A program made the translations under genes and the position numbers. Below, piece by piece: positions 34,301-43,109 of a DNA stretch of 64,000 nucleotides; the stretch's first letter is position 1; each line of letters starts with the position of its first letter. Location: contig NZ_JADKYB010000024.1 of NCBI RefSeq assembly GCF_016918855.1, positions 62,001 to 126,000 on the forward strand. Direction: 5' to 3'. The notes under the pieces are model-generated. The model had not been told where the DNA came from, did not search any database, and saw nothing but the letters and a program-made list of their open reading frames with translations. The DNA comes from Actinacidiphila acididurans (GTDB lineage Bacteria > Actinomycetota > Actinomycetes > Streptomycetales > Streptomycetaceae).

Positions 34301-37300
34301 GCGCAGCGCGTCGTGCCGGTCCACCACCGCCTGGAGCGCCGCGGTCAGCCGGTCCGCGTCCACGTCGTACGGCAGGCCGACGGTCGCGGACAGGTCGAAG
34401 CCGACCACCGAGCCGCCCAACTGCCGCTGCCGTTCGACCACGGGCAGCAGCGGGATCTCGCCGGTGCCGACGTCCGCCACGCCCACCGCGCCCGCCCCGG
34501 TGTCCCCAGCCTGGTCGGCCGTCCTCGCGACCTGGGCGAGGCCGGCCACCGTCTGCTGGGTGAACACGTCCCGGACGGTGAACACCAGCCCGGCCGTGCG
34601 GGCCCGGGCGACCAGTTCGGTGGCCTGGATGCTGTCCCCGCCCAGGTCGAAGAAGCCGGTCTCCGCGCCGACTTCGGGCACCGCGAGCACCTCGGCGAAC
34701 ACCGCGCCGAGGGTCCGCTCGACCGGTGTCGCCGCCGCCCGGGACGCGGTGCCGGCGACGGGATCCGGCGCGGGCAGCGCGCGGCGGTCGAGCTTTCCGT
34801 TGCCGGTCAGCGGGAAGGCGTCGAGTACGGTCACCACGGCCGGCACCATGTACTGCGGCAGCCGCTCCGCCACGAACGACCGCAACTCGGCGGGCTCGGC
34901 ACGCGCGCCGTCGGCGAGTACGACGTAGCCGACGAGGTCCTTGCCGCCGCCGGACTTCTCCCGTACCACCACGACCGCGTCCGCCACGGCCGGGTGCGCG
35001 CCGAGCGCGTTCTCGATCTCGCCCGGCTCGATGCGGAAGCCGCGGATCTTCACCTGCGCGTCGGTCCGGCCCAGGTACTCGATGCGCCCGTCCGCGCGCC
35101 AGCGGACCAGGTCGCCGGTCCGGTACATCCGGCTGCCGGGCGGGCCGTAGGGACTGGCGGTGAACCGCTGCGCGGTCAGCCCGGGCTGACCGAGGTAGCC
35201 GCGGGCCAGCCCCGACCCGGCGAGGTACAGCTCACCGGGGACGCCGGGCGGCACCGGCCGCAGCCGCTCGTCGAGCACGTACGCGCGGGTGTCGTCCATC
35301 GGCGTGCCGATCGGCACGGTGCCGTCGGTCACGTCGCGGGTGCTGTGCAGGACGGCGAACGTCGTCGTCTCGGTCGGCCCGTAGCCGTTGGTGAGCACCG
35401 TCCGCGGCCACGCGCCCAGCGCCCTGGCGACCACGCGGGGCGACAGGGCCTCGCCGCCGGCCATCACCTCGCGCATCCCGGCCAGCGCCGCCGGGTCGCG
35501 CTCGACCAGCAGGTTGAACAGCGCGGCCGTGAAGAAGGCGGAGGTGACGCCGCGTTCGGCGATGGTGCGCAGCAGCAGGTCCGGGTCGAGTTCACCGGCC
35601 GGCGCGACGACCACCTCGCCGCCGGACAGCAGCGGCACCCACAGCTCGTACGTGGAGGCGTCGAACGCGCTCGGGGCGTGCATCAGTACGCGGCTGTGAT
35701 TGCCGCCCCGCCACACGTGGTCGGCGGCCAGGCTCGCCACGTTGCGGTGGGTGACCGCCACGCCCTTCGGCCGCCCGGTCGAGCCAGAGGTGTACATGAC
35801 GTACGCCATCCGGTCCGGCCCGCCGGCGGGCGCCGCGAGGGGGGCGGCGCCGTACGTCGCACCGTCCGCGTCGGCCAGTACGCCGCCCACGTCGAGTACG
35901 CGCAGGCCGTCGACGGTCGGGTGCGCCGGCCCGGCCCCGTCCACGAGCAGTACGGTCGCCGCGGTGTCGGTCATGATCAGCCGCATGCGGGAGGCGGGAT
36001 AGCGGGGGTCCAGCGGAACGTACACGCCACCGGCCTTGAGCACCGCGAGGATCGCCACGGGCAGCCGTACGGAGCGCTCCATGAGCAGGCACACCGCGTC
36101 CTCGGCGCCGCCGGCGCCGATCCCCAGTCCGCGCAGCCGCACCGCGAGCCGGTCCGCGGCCGCGGCGAGTTCACGGTAGGTCAGCCGCTCGTCGCCGCAG
36201 CTGACCGCGACGGCGTCCGGGGTGCGGGCCGCCTGCGTCTCGAACAGCTCGGGCAGCCCGGCCGCGGGCGCCGCACCGTCCGTGCCGTTCCACTCCTCCA
36301 GCACGCGGTGCCGCTCGGCCGGGGTGAGCAGGTCGACGTCGCCGATCGGCCGGTCCGGGTCGGCGATCATCGCCAGCAGGACCTGGCGCAGCCGGCGCAG
36401 CATCGTACGCACCGTGTCCGCGTCGAAGACGTCGGCGTTGTACTCGATGCCGCCGTCGATGCCGCCGGGCGTGCCGTCGCCCGCCAGGTGCTCGTGCAGC
36501 AGGAACACCAGGTCCATCCGCGCGGTGCCGGTGCTCATCACCAGCGGCGCCACCTCGACCCCGGGCAGGTCCAGGGCCTGGTCGGTGACGGTCTGCCAGG
36601 ACAGCATGACCTGGACCAGCGGGTGGTGCGCCATCGACCGGGCCGGCCGCAGGCTGTCCACGAGGGCGTCGAACGGGATGTCCCGGTGGGCGAGCGCGTC
36701 GAGGGTGCGTTCCCGTACCGCCCCGAGCAGGTCCCGGAACGTCCCGCGGTCCGGGACTTCCGTGCGCAGCACCAGGGTGTTGGTGAAGAAGCCGATCAGG
36801 TTCTCGGCGGCCTGGTCGTCGCGTCCGGCGGTCGCCACGCCGATGGGGACGTCCGCACCGGCGCCGAGCCGGCCGAGCAGCACCGCCAGCGCCGCGTCGA
36901 GCACCATGAACATGCTCACGTCGCAGGCACGGGCCAGGCGGGCCAGTCCTTCGTGCAGGTCCGCGTCCCAGCGGAAGGTGAGCGTGTCCCCGTCGTGGGA
37001 CGCCTCGGCCGGGTAGGGCCGGTCGACCGGAAGGGCGATCCGTTCCGGCAGGTCGTCCAGGGCGCCGCGCCAGTACGCCAGTTGGCGCGACCACGCGCTC
37101 TCCGGGTCGTCCGGCGCGCCGAGGTACTCGCGCTGCCACACGGCGTAGTCGGCGTACTGCACCGGCAGCGGCGCCCAGCGTGGCGCGTGGCCGGCCAGCC
37201 GCGCGCGGTAGGCGACGGCCAGGTCGTGCCGCAGCGGCGCCAGCGACCAGCCGTCGGAGGCGATGTGGTGGACGACGAGGGCGAGCACATGCGTGTCGGG

Positions 37301-40300
37301 GCCGACCGCGAACAGCTCCGCGTGCAGCGGAATCTCCGTGGCCAGGTCGAACGGGTGCCGGACCGCGCCGGCCACCGCGGCATTCAGGCCGGCGTCGTCG
37401 ACCTCGGTCACCGGCAGCGCGGGCCGCGCCTGTTCGGGATCGAGGACCTGCTGGTACGCGGTCGTGCCGGTGTCCGGGAAAACGGTCCGCAGCGACTCGT
37501 GGCGCGCGACGACGTCGGCGAGGGCCGCGCGCAGGGCGGCCACGTCCAGCGCACCGGTGAGGCGCAGCACCACCGGGAGGTTGTACGTGGGGGAGGGGCC
37601 CTCCATCCGGTGCAGGAACCACAGCCGCCGCTGGGCGAAGGACAGCGGCAGCGGCTCGGGCCGGGGCATCGGGCGCAGCGCGGGGCGCGTGTCGTCGCCG
37701 CCCTGCCGCAGCAGCCCGGCCAGTTCGGCCACGGTCGGCTTCTCGAACAGGGCGCGCACCGGCACCTCGACGCCGAGCGTGCCGCGGATCCTCGCCACCA
37801 GCCGGGTGGCCAGCAGCGAGTGCCCGCCGAGGGCGAAGAAGCTGTCGTCGATGCCCACCCGGGGCACGTTCAGCACCTGGGCGAACAGCTCGCACAGGGC
37901 CTTCTCCTCGGCGTCGCGCGGGGCGGCGTACGGCGTCGCCGCCCGGGTCTCCTGCCCCAGGTCGGGCGCGGGCAGCGCGCCCCGGTCGGTCTTGCCGCTC
38001 GGGGTGCGCGGCAGCGCGTCCAGGAACACGAACGCGGACGGGACCATGTAGGCGGGGAGCTTGTCGGTCAGCGCGGCCCGCAGGTGCCGGCGCAGTTCAT
38101 CGGCCGCACCCGCCGCCGGGTCCGGCACCACGTAGGCGACCAACCGCTTGTCGCCCGGCCGGTCCTCACGGACCACGACGGCCGATTCCCTGACCTGCTC
38201 CTGCCACATGAGCACGGACTCGATCTCGCCGAGCTCGATCCGGTAGCCGCGCAGCTTGACCTGGTGGTCGAGCCTGCCGAGGTAGTCCACCGTGCCGTCC
38301 ACCCGGCGCCGCACCAGGTCGCCGGTGCGGTACAGGCGGTCGGCGAGGCCGGATGCGAACGGGTTGGCGACGAACTGCTTGGCCGTCAGCTCCGGCCGGC
38401 CGAGGTAGCCGCGGGCCAGTCCGGTGCCGCCGATGCACAGCTCGCCGGGGACGCCCGGTGGCACCGGACGGCCCTCGGGGTCGAGGATGTGCACCTCGGT
38501 GTTGGCGATCGGCCTGCCGATGGTGATCGTGTCGTCCACGACCCGGGTGCCCAGCGAGTAGATCGTGGTCTCGCTGGGGCCGTACATGTTCCACAGGTCC
38601 ACGCCCTTGGCCAGCAGCCGCCGTGCCAGGTCGGGGGGCAGCGCCTCGCCGCAGATCAGCCCGCGCAGGCCCGCCGGACGGCCGGGCCAGCCGGCGTCCA
38701 GCAGCATCCGCCAGGTGGACGGGGTGGCCTGCATCATGGTCGCGCCGGTGGTGGCCATCTCCTCGGCCAGCAGCTTGCCGTCGGTGGCCACCTCGCGGGT
38801 GGCCAGCACCACCCGGGCACCCTCGACCAGCGGCAGCAGCAATTCCAGCGTCGCGATGTCGAACGACAGCGTGGTGACCGCGAGCAGGCTGTCGCCGGCG
38901 TCGATGCCCGGCCACTGCTTCATGGCCCAGAAGAGGTTGCGCAGCGCGCGGTGCGGCAGCTGGACGCCCTTCGGGCGCCCGGTGGAGCCCGACGTGTAGA
39001 TCACATAGGCGAGGTCCCCGCCCTCGACCGGCTCGTCCAGGACCTCGGCGGACTCGGCGGCGAGCTCCTCGCCCAGCTCGTCCACGCACAGCGTCCGGGC
39101 CCCGGACTCCGGCAGGGCCGGTACCACCGAGCTCTGGGTGATCAGGACCGGCAGCCCGGCGTCCTCGATCATGAACGCCATACGGTCCTTCGGCAGTGCC
39201 GGGTCGACCGGCACGTACGCGCCGCCGGCCTTCAGCACGGCCAGGACCGCGACGACCATGTCGAGCGAGCGCTCCAGGCAGACCCCGACCAGCACGTCGC
39301 GCCCGACACCGAGGCCCTTCAGCCTGCGGGCCAGCCGGTTCGCGGCCGCGTCGAGTTCGGCGTAGGTGAGCGTCCGCCCCTGGCAGTACACCGCCTCGGC
39401 ATCCGGTCGCAGGCGGGCCTGCTGCTCGAAGCGCTGGTGGGTGAGCAGTTCGTCGGGCCACTCGTGCCGGGTGTCCGCCCGTTCCGTGCGCTGCTCGCGC
39501 TCCTCGTCCTCGGTCAGCAGCGCCACGTCCAGGACCGGCTGCTCCGGATCGGCGAGCAGGTGGTCCAGCAGCACCTTCAGATGGCCGCCCATGCGGTCGA
39601 TCGTGGCCGCGTCGAACAGCTCGGTGTTGTACTCGAACCAGCCGCCGAGCGCGTCACCCTGCTCGAACACCTGGAGTTCGAGGTCGAAGCGCGCGGTGGA
39701 GCTGGGCACGTCCATCATCTCGAAGCGCAGGCCCCCGACGCCGAACTCCGGCACCGGGATGTTCTGGTAGACGAAGGACACCTGGAAGACGGGGGAGCGC
39801 GACAGGTCCCGCTCCGGGCGCAGTTCCTCCACCAGCCGCTCGAACGGCGCCTCCTGGTGGGCGAAGGCATCCAGGGCCGCGCCGCGCACCCGGCCGAGCA
39901 GTTCGGTGAACGACGGATTGCCGGACACGTCGTTGCGGATCGCGAGCGTGTTGACGAAATAGCCGATGAGCCGCTCGACCTCGGACTGGCCGCGGTTGGC
40001 GACCGGCACGCCGACGACCACGTCCTCCTGCCTGCTGTACCGGTGCAGCAGGACGACGTAGGCGGCGAGCAGGGTCATGAACGGGGTGACGCCGGTGCGC
40101 CGGCTCAGTTCCCGCACGCCGTCCATCACGTGGGCGGGCAGGTGGAAGGGCCGGGAACTGCCGGCCGTGCCCAGGACCGCGGGCCGGGGCCGGTCGGTGG
40201 GCAGTTCGAGGATCGGCGCCGCCCCCTCCAGGGTCTTGCGCCAGTGCTCCAGCTCGGCCGCGAAGTCCGGGCCGGCCAGCTTCCTGCGCTGCCAGGCCGC

Positions 40301-40930
40301 GTAGTCGGCGTACTGCACCGGCAGTTCCGGCAGCTCGGCCGGGGTGCCGGTGAGGTGGCCCCGGTAGAGCGCGACCAGCTCGCCGAACAGTACCGACGTC
40401 GACCACAGGTCCGCGACGATGTGGTGCATGGTGAGCAGCAGCACGTGCTCGTCGTCGGCCAGGCGCAGGAACTTCATCCGCATGAGCGGCCCGGTGGCCA
40501 GGTCGAACGGGCGGGTGAACTCCTGGCGCGCCAGCTCCGTGATGCCCGCCTCGCCGGCGGGGCCGCGCAGGTGGCCGCACTCCTCGACGGTCGGCTCCAG
40601 CTCGCCGGTGTCGTGCACGACCTGCACCGGCTCGCCGTCCACCTCGTCGAACGTGGTGCGCAGCGACTCGTGCCTGCGGACGATGTCGGCGAGGCTGCGG
40701 CGCCACAGCTCCACGTCGAGCGGGCCGTGCACGCGTACCGCCGCCGGGATGTTGTACGCGGCGCTGCCCGGGTTGAGCTGGTCCAGGAACCACATGCGCG
40801 CCTGCGGGAAGGACGCGGGGAACCGCCGCTTGCGCGCCGGGGGCCGGCCGCCGCTCCGGTGGCGCAGCCGATCCGCCAGCAGCGCGCGTTTCTGCTCCGG
40901 TGTGAGGCTGGTCAGGTCGATGTCGGTCAT
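31343..40930 (-). CDS. Two-module NRPS, C-A-PCP-C-A-PCP-E-C
   Basis: A 3195-residue synthetase; residues are approximate. C1 (HHIVADLWS, 172) takes the chain from the upstream PKS. A1 (core YTSGSTGRPKG near 650) has code D-I-L-Q-L-C-M-I-Y-K by my reading, closest to glycine codes. PCP1 GGHSLLAT lies at 1035. C2 has HHIASDGWS (1222). A2 (core near 1713) has code D-A-Y-F-M-G-G-T-F-K, a valine-type code. PCP2 carries GGDSIQA (2099), the form usual before epimerases. The E domain has HHFAVDGVSW (2295), ESHGRHE, GWFTSVHP and NYLGR, giving D-Val. A last C domain (HHILVDHWG, 2797) has no partner A or PCP and there is no TE, so it probably releases or cyclises the product. A repetitive Pro/Thr/Asp tail covers about 3105-3195. 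ATG 40930 has AGGAG upstream. Confidence 0.93.
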   Translation of the reverse strand: MTDIDLTSLTPEQKRALLADRLRHRSGGRPPARKRRFPASFPQARMWFLDQLNPGSAAYNIPAAVRVHGPLDVELWRRSLADIVRRHESLRTTFDEVDGEPVQVVHDTGELEPTVEECGHLRGPAGEAGITELARQEFTRPFDLATGPLMRMKFLRLADDEHVLLLTMHHIVADLWSTSVLFGELVALYRGHLTGTPAELPELPVQYADYAAWQRRKLAGPDFAAELEHWRKTLEGAAPILELPTDRPRPAVLGTAGSSRPFHLPAHVMDGVRELSRRTGVTPFMTLLAAYVVLLHRYSRQEDVVVGVPVANRGQSEVERLIGYFVNTLAIRNDVSGNPSFTELLGRVRGAALDAFAHQEAPFERLVEELRPERDLSRSPVFQVSFVYQNIPVPEFGVGGLRFEMMDVPSSTARFDLELQVFEQGDALGGWFEYNTELFDAATIDRMGGHLKVLLDHLLADPEQPVLDVALLTEDEEREQRTERADTRHEWPDELLTHQRFEQQARLRPDAEAVYCQGRTLTYAELDAAANRLARRLKGLGVGRDVLVGVCLERSLDMVVAVLAVLKAGGAYVPVDPALPKDRMAFMIEDAGLPVLITQSSVVPALPESGARTLCVDELGEELAAESAEVLDEPVEGGDLAYVIYTSGSTGRPKGVQLPHRALRNLFWAMKQWPGIDAGDSLLAVTTLSFDIATLELLLPLVEGARVVLATREVATDGKLLAEEMATTGATMMQATPSTWRMLLDAGWPGRPAGLRGLICGEALPPDLARRLLAKGVDLWNMYGPSETTIYSLGTRVVDDTITIGRPIANTEVHILDPEGRPVPPGVPGELCIGGTGLARGYLGRPELTAKQFVANPFASGLADRLYRTGDLVRRRVDGTVDYLGRLDHQVKLRGYRIELGEIESVLMWQEQVRESAVVVREDRPGDKRLVAYVVPDPAAGAADELRRHLRAALTDKLPAYMVPSAFVFLDALPRTPSGKTDRGALPAPDLGQETRAATPYAAPRDAEEKALCELFAQVLNVPRVGIDDSFFALGGHSLLATRLVARIRGTLGVEVPVRALFEKPTVAELAGLLRQGGDDTRPALRPMPRPEPLPLSFAQRRLWFLHRMEGPSPTYNLPVVLRLTGALDVAALRAALADVVARHESLRTVFPDTGTTAYQQVLDPEQARPALPVTEVDDAGLNAAVAGAVRHPFDLATEIPLHAELFAVGPDTHVLALVVHHIASDGWSLAPLRHDLAVAYRARLAGHAPRWAPLPVQYADYAVWQREYLGAPDDPESAWSRQLAYWRGALDDLPERIALPVDRPYPAEASHDGDTLTFRWDADLHEGLARLARACDVSMFMVLDAALAVLLGRLGAGADVPIGVATAGRDDQAAENLIGFFTNTLVLRTEVPDRGTFRDLLGAVRERTLDALAHRDIPFDALVDSLRPARSMAHHPLVQVMLSWQTVTDQALDLPGVEVAPLVMSTGTARMDLVFLLHEHLAGDGTPGGIDGGIEYNADVFDADTVRTMLRRLRQVLLAMIADPDRPIGDVDLLTPAERHRVLEEWNGTDGAAPAAGLPELFETQAARTPDAVAVSCGDERLTYRELAAAADRLAVRLRGLGIGAGGAEDAVCLLMERSVRLPVAILAVLKAGGVYVPLDPRYPASRMRLIMTDTAATVLLVDGAGPAHPTVDGLRVLDVGGVLADADGATYGAAPLAAPAGGPDRMAYVMYTSGSTGRPKGVAVTHRNVASLAADHVWRGGNHSRVLMHAPSAFDASTYELWVPLLSGGEVVVAPAGELDPDLLLRTIAERGVTSAFFTAALFNLLVERDPAALAGMREVMAGGEALSPRVVARALGAWPRTVLTNGYGPTETTTFAVLHSTRDVTDGTVPIGTPMDDTRAYVLDERLRPVPPGVPGELYLAGSGLARGYLGQPGLTAQRFTASPYGPPGSRMYRTGDLVRWRADGRIEYLGRTDAQVKIRGFRIEPGEIENALGAHPAVADAVVVVREKSGGGKDLVGYVVLADGARAEPAELRSFVAERLPQYMVPAVVTVLDAFPLTGNGKLDRRALPAPDPVAGTASRAAATPVERTLGAVFAEVLAVPEVGAETGFFDLGGDSIQATELVARARTAGLVFTVRDVFTQQTVAGLAQVARTADQAGDTGAGAVGVADVGTGEIPLLPVVERQRQLGGSVVGFDLSATVGLPYDVDADRLTAALQAVVDRHDALRTRLVVGPDGRWSLYADEPGTVRVADVLRRVDISGLAGVDARALIAEETAAAKRRLDPAEGAMLQPVWFDAGAGRAGRLLLAVHHFAVDGVSWRILLTDLAVAWDAVAAGRPPALAPVATSLRGWAARVASAEAVARHRAERPLWQGILRDAVPLVAGEPDRDRDVTGTEGRLSVTLPVEDTAPLLGPVPAVFRGGIQDVLLTALGLAAGRWRARRPGGNDSGAGPVTVDVESHGRHEHLVDGTDLSRTVGWFTSVHPVRLDCAALPWDDVTRAGGELAAAVTRTGRQVRAVPERGLGYGPLRWLDPGTAPLLAELPAPQLLFNYLGRVPVTDAGTPWLPLRDDTVPGATGGRPLPYPLEVNAVTQDGPDGPRLVANWSWANSLLAEDEVRELADAWFDALRAIARCARAVEDGVVEPFFEDLEEHGGGERAVAAGAADLLHAPIPRADRGDGVGLSFGQLEFLLQPVGPNHAHHGVITAWRLRGDLDATALRRALDDLVTRHDILRTRYVQRGSATLQFADGRPAWPVDTVDLGAYQGRVQREKLRELLTAQTRRPFRVEDGNLVRGLLVRLADQEHALVLVAHHILVDHWGFLVIGNELSELYAAHSAGRRPTLPDVPVQHLDYAAWEQGLLASGALDEHVEHWRKELDGAARTLDFDAPAHQLDDVVEGYSHSFVVGARIMSSVREAARRAGVTPFMVLMSAFHVLLHTYSGATDIAVSHPLAGRERPETRSMVGPFINIVLNRSRMADDPTFHELVQRVLQGELDAYSHQNVPVRAMVHDGVVGEGNQLPLRVMLNMLGVPGNSLTLAGLEVAPLDVRVGDETPLPELVAAIEPHNLDLYLVAREVEGELRGLWVYAPDRIAPPVMGALVRQWPRLLELVARHPELTVSQLRERVRAVRSETRTDARPAPRTGTRTDPRTDTQPEPRTDTPTDPKPGPAPTNAQADPQPGTPADPIPGPAPTDARPDSARAGTEPDAARAAR
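31406..31486 (-). repeat. 18-bp direct repeat in the NRPS C-terminal tail
   Basis: CGTCGGCGCCGGGCCCGG occurs exactly at 31406-31423 and 31469-31486 and encodes the two PGPAPTDA/PGPAPTNA blocks. Related 12-18-bp near-repeats encoding RTD, PRTDT and similar extend to about 31600. This is low-complexity expansion at the 3' end of the gene. Confidence 0.75.
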
Positions 40931-41040
40931 GCGCGGTGCTCCTGATCGTCGGTCCCGGCGGTGCTCCGGCAGCGCGTACGCGATCGGCAGGACATTTCAG
41001 GTGCGGGTCGGCCCGCCTGCCGCGGGCCCTGAGCCGTACG

Positions 41041-42015
41041 TCATGGACAGCGGACCACCTGGGCCGCGTAGGACAGGCCGGCGCCGAAGCCGAGCAGCAG
41101 GACGGGAGCGCCGCTCGGCACCTCGCCGCGTTCGACGAGTTTCGACAGCGCCAGCGGGACGCTGGCGGCGGAGGTGTTGCCGGACTCGACGACATCCGTG
41201 GCGACGACGGCGTTCACCGCGCCGATCTGCCGGGCGATGCTTTCGATGATCCGCAGGTTGGCCTGGTGGGTGACGACGGCGCCGAGCTCGGCCAGGGCGA
41301 CGCCGGCCCGCTCGCACGCCTGGCGGGCCAGCGGGGCCAGCGAGGTGATGGCCCACCGGTACACGGTGCCGCCGTCCTGCCGGAACAGCGCGGGCGGTCC
41401 GGCCGGTCCGGTGGTCTCCAGGGAGATGGCGTGCCCGCGCTGCGGATCGGAGCCCCACACCACCGGCCCGATGCCGTCCGGACCGGCGCCGGAGTCCGCG
41501 GCCACGACCGCGGCGCCGGCGCCGTCACCGAAGATGACGCTGGTGGAACGGTCCTGCCAGTCGAGGAAATCGCTCATCTTGTCCGCGCCGACCACCAGAG
41601 CCGTACGGCTGGTGCCGCCGCCGACCGCGAGGCCCGCCGTGGCCAGGGCGTAACAGAAGCCGGCGCAGGCTGCGTTGACGTCGAAGACGGCCGCGGCGGG
41701 AATGTCCAGCCGGCGGGCGACGCGCGCCGCGACGCTGGGCATACGGTCCACCGCCGTGCAGGTCGCCACGATGACCAGGTCGATGTCGGAGGCGTCGACG
41801 CCCGCCCGGGCGACGGCCTTCGCGGCGGCAGCGGCGGACATGTCGGCGACGCTCTCGTCCGCGGCGGCGATCCGGCGGGTGGCGATGCCGATCCGGGACC
41901 GGATCCACTCGTCGGAGGTGTCGACCAGGGCGGCGAGGTCGTCGTTGGTGACCACGCGGGCCGGCTGGTGGTGGGCGAGCGACAGGATCCGGGAGCCGGG
42001 AGAGGCGGCGGACAC
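41041..42015 (-). CDS. FabH-like beta-ketoacyl-ACP synthase III
   Basis: A 324-residue KS III. The full catalytic triad is present: Cys117 in NAACAGFCYAL, His250 in VTHQANLR and Asn280 in ESGNTSAAS. These enzymes normally condense an acyl-CoA starter with malonyl-ACP, but cluster-borne relatives also transfer acyl groups to hydroxyls or amines. Here it lies between the thioesterase and the two-module NRPS in the same operon, so it serves the pathway rather than fatty-acid synthesis: either making the starter for the reducing PKS or an acyl transfer step. GTG 42015 is supported by GGAGG 4 nt upstream. The next gene begins 110 bp downstream. Confidence 0.9.
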   Translation of the reverse strand: MSAASPGSRILSLAHHQPARVVTNDDLAALVDTSDEWIRSRIGIATRRIAAADESVADMSAAAAAKAVARAGVDASDIDLVIVATCTAVDRMPSVAARVARRLDIPAAAVFDVNAACAGFCYALATAGLAVGGGTSRTALVVGADKMSDFLDWQDRSTSVIFGDGAGAAVVAADSGAGPDGIGPVVWGSDPQRGHAISLETTGPAGPPALFRQDGGTVYRWAITSLAPLARQACERAGVALAELGAVVTHQANLRIIESIARQIGAVNAVVATDVVESGNTSAASVPLALSKLVERGEVPSGAPVLLLGFGAGLSYAAQVVRCP

Positions 42016-42062
42016 GAGTCCTCCAGGGGAGTCACGTACCGGACAGGGGACGCAGGCGCGGG

Positions 42063-42806
42063 CTAGACAGGGGTGGCGAGTGCCGCGGCGACGACGGACA
42101 TGACCTCGGCCGCGGCGGAGTGCACGTAGAAGTGGCCGCCGGGCAGCACCCGCAGCCGGGCGCCGGCGGCGGACTGCCCGCGCCAGCCGTCCAGGTCCCG
42201 CACCGGCACCAGCGGGTCGTCGGTGCCGCCGAGGACGGTCACCGGCACCGGCAACGGCGGCTCCGGCAGGTACTCGTAGGTCTCCAGGGCCGAGAAGTCG
42301 GCCCTGATCGTGGGCAGCGTCAGCGCCATCAGTTCCCCGTCCTCGAGCACTTCGCGGGGTGTCCCGCCGAGCCGGCGCAGCTCGGCCACGACCTCCGCGT
42401 CGGGCGCCCCGTGGATCGGCGGCCGGGCGCGCGGGGTGCCCGGGGCGGCGGTCGCCGAGACGAACAGGTGGGCGGGCAGCGGCAGTCCGCGACGGCGCAG
42501 GGTCCGGGTCAGCTCGAAGCCGAGCAGGCCGCCCATGCTGTGCCCGAACACCGCGAAGGGCCGGTCCAGATACGGCGCGATCGCCGCGGCCAACGCACCG
42601 GCCAGCGGCCGCATCCGCAGGAACGGCGGCTCACCGAAGCGGCCGCCGCGGCCGGGCAGTTCCACCGGGCAGACCTGGATGTCGGCGGGCGCCAGGGCCG
42701 GCCAGTCACGGTAGGCGGCCGCGCTGCCGCCGGCGTAGGGCAGGCAGAACAGCCGGATCGCGGGCCCCGGTCCGGGCTCGCCGCGGCCGAACCACGGATT
42801 GCGCAC
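42063..42806 (-). CDS. Type II (editing) thioesterase
   Basis: A 247-residue alpha/beta hydrolase of the GrsT type. Visible: the N-terminal block RLFCLPYAGGSAAAYRDW typical of type II thioesterases, the nucleophile Ser90 in GHSMGG, Asp in GGTDDPLVPV and His in PGGHFYVH near 227. It clears stalled or wrongly primed acyl groups from carrier proteins. As the NRPS has no integrated thioesterase it might also help release, but the family role is editing. GTG 42806 is chosen over the longer frame because a perfect AAGGAGG lies 6 nt upstream. It lies downstream of the ferredoxin gene by 79 bp. Confidence 0.9.
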   Translation of the reverse strand: MRNPWFGRGEPGPGPAIRLFCLPYAGGSAAAYRDWPALAPADIQVCPVELPGRGGRFGEPPFLRMRPLAGALAAAIAPYLDRPFAVFGHSMGGLLGFELTRTLRRRGLPLPAHLFVSATAAPGTPRARPPIHGAPDAEVVAELRRLGGTPREVLEDGELMALTLPTIRADFSALETYEYLPEPPLPVPVTVLGGTDDPLVPVRDLDGWRGQSAAGARLRVLPGGHFYVHSAAAEVMSVVAAALATPV

Positions 42807-42885
42807 GTCGCTCCTCCTTCGCCTCACGGCCGCCGGGGCCGCCGTCCCCGCGGCCCCGGCGGCCGGCACCGCCCGGTCCCGCCGG

Positions 42886-43101
42886 CTATTCCGCCGATCC
42901 TTCCGCCAGCCGCAAGGCGCCCGACGGGCAGCCCCGTACGGCCTCTTCGGCGTCCCCGATCCGCGCGTCCGCCGGCAGGGGTTGCAGCACCAGCACCGTT
43001 CCGTCCTTGTCCGACTGGTCGAACAGATCGGGCGCGGTCAGGGCGCACATGCCCGAGCCGACGCACACCTGCGGGTCGGCCGTGATACGCGTGGTCGGCA
43101 T
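42886..43101 (-). CDS. Ferredoxin, [3Fe-4S] P450-partner type
   Basis: A 71-residue electron carrier. Only three of the four usual cysteines are present: Cys13 and Cys19 (C-x5-C) and Cys58 in GCPSGAL. That is the pattern of the single [3Fe-4S] ferredoxins that feed actinomycete P450s. It follows the P450 gene directly. ATG 43101 lies 9 nt past the P450 stop codon region; an in-frame GTG at 43113 would overlap that stop as GTGA and add four residues, which fits the coupling habit of this operon. No ferredoxin reductase is in the window, so a housekeeping one must serve it. Confidence 0.9.
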   Translation of the reverse strand: MPTTRITADPQVCVGSGMCALTAPDLFDQSDKDGTVLVLQPLPADARIGDAEEAVRGCPSGALRLAEGSAE

Positions 43102-43109
43102 CGTCCCGG

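Noticed and set aside
36071..36080. GGAGCGCTCC resembling a CebR box (also at 52682-52691)
   Set aside because: Both lie inside adenylation domains and encode the conserved MERS motif; they lack the outer bases and are not upstream of a gene.
34049..40945. Very long open frame on the plus strand opposite the NRPS (others opposite the GH3, S53 and helicase genes)
   Set aside because: Mirror frames of high-GC coding DNA stay open by chance; the translations are Arg/Gly/His-rich, without domains or ribosome sites.
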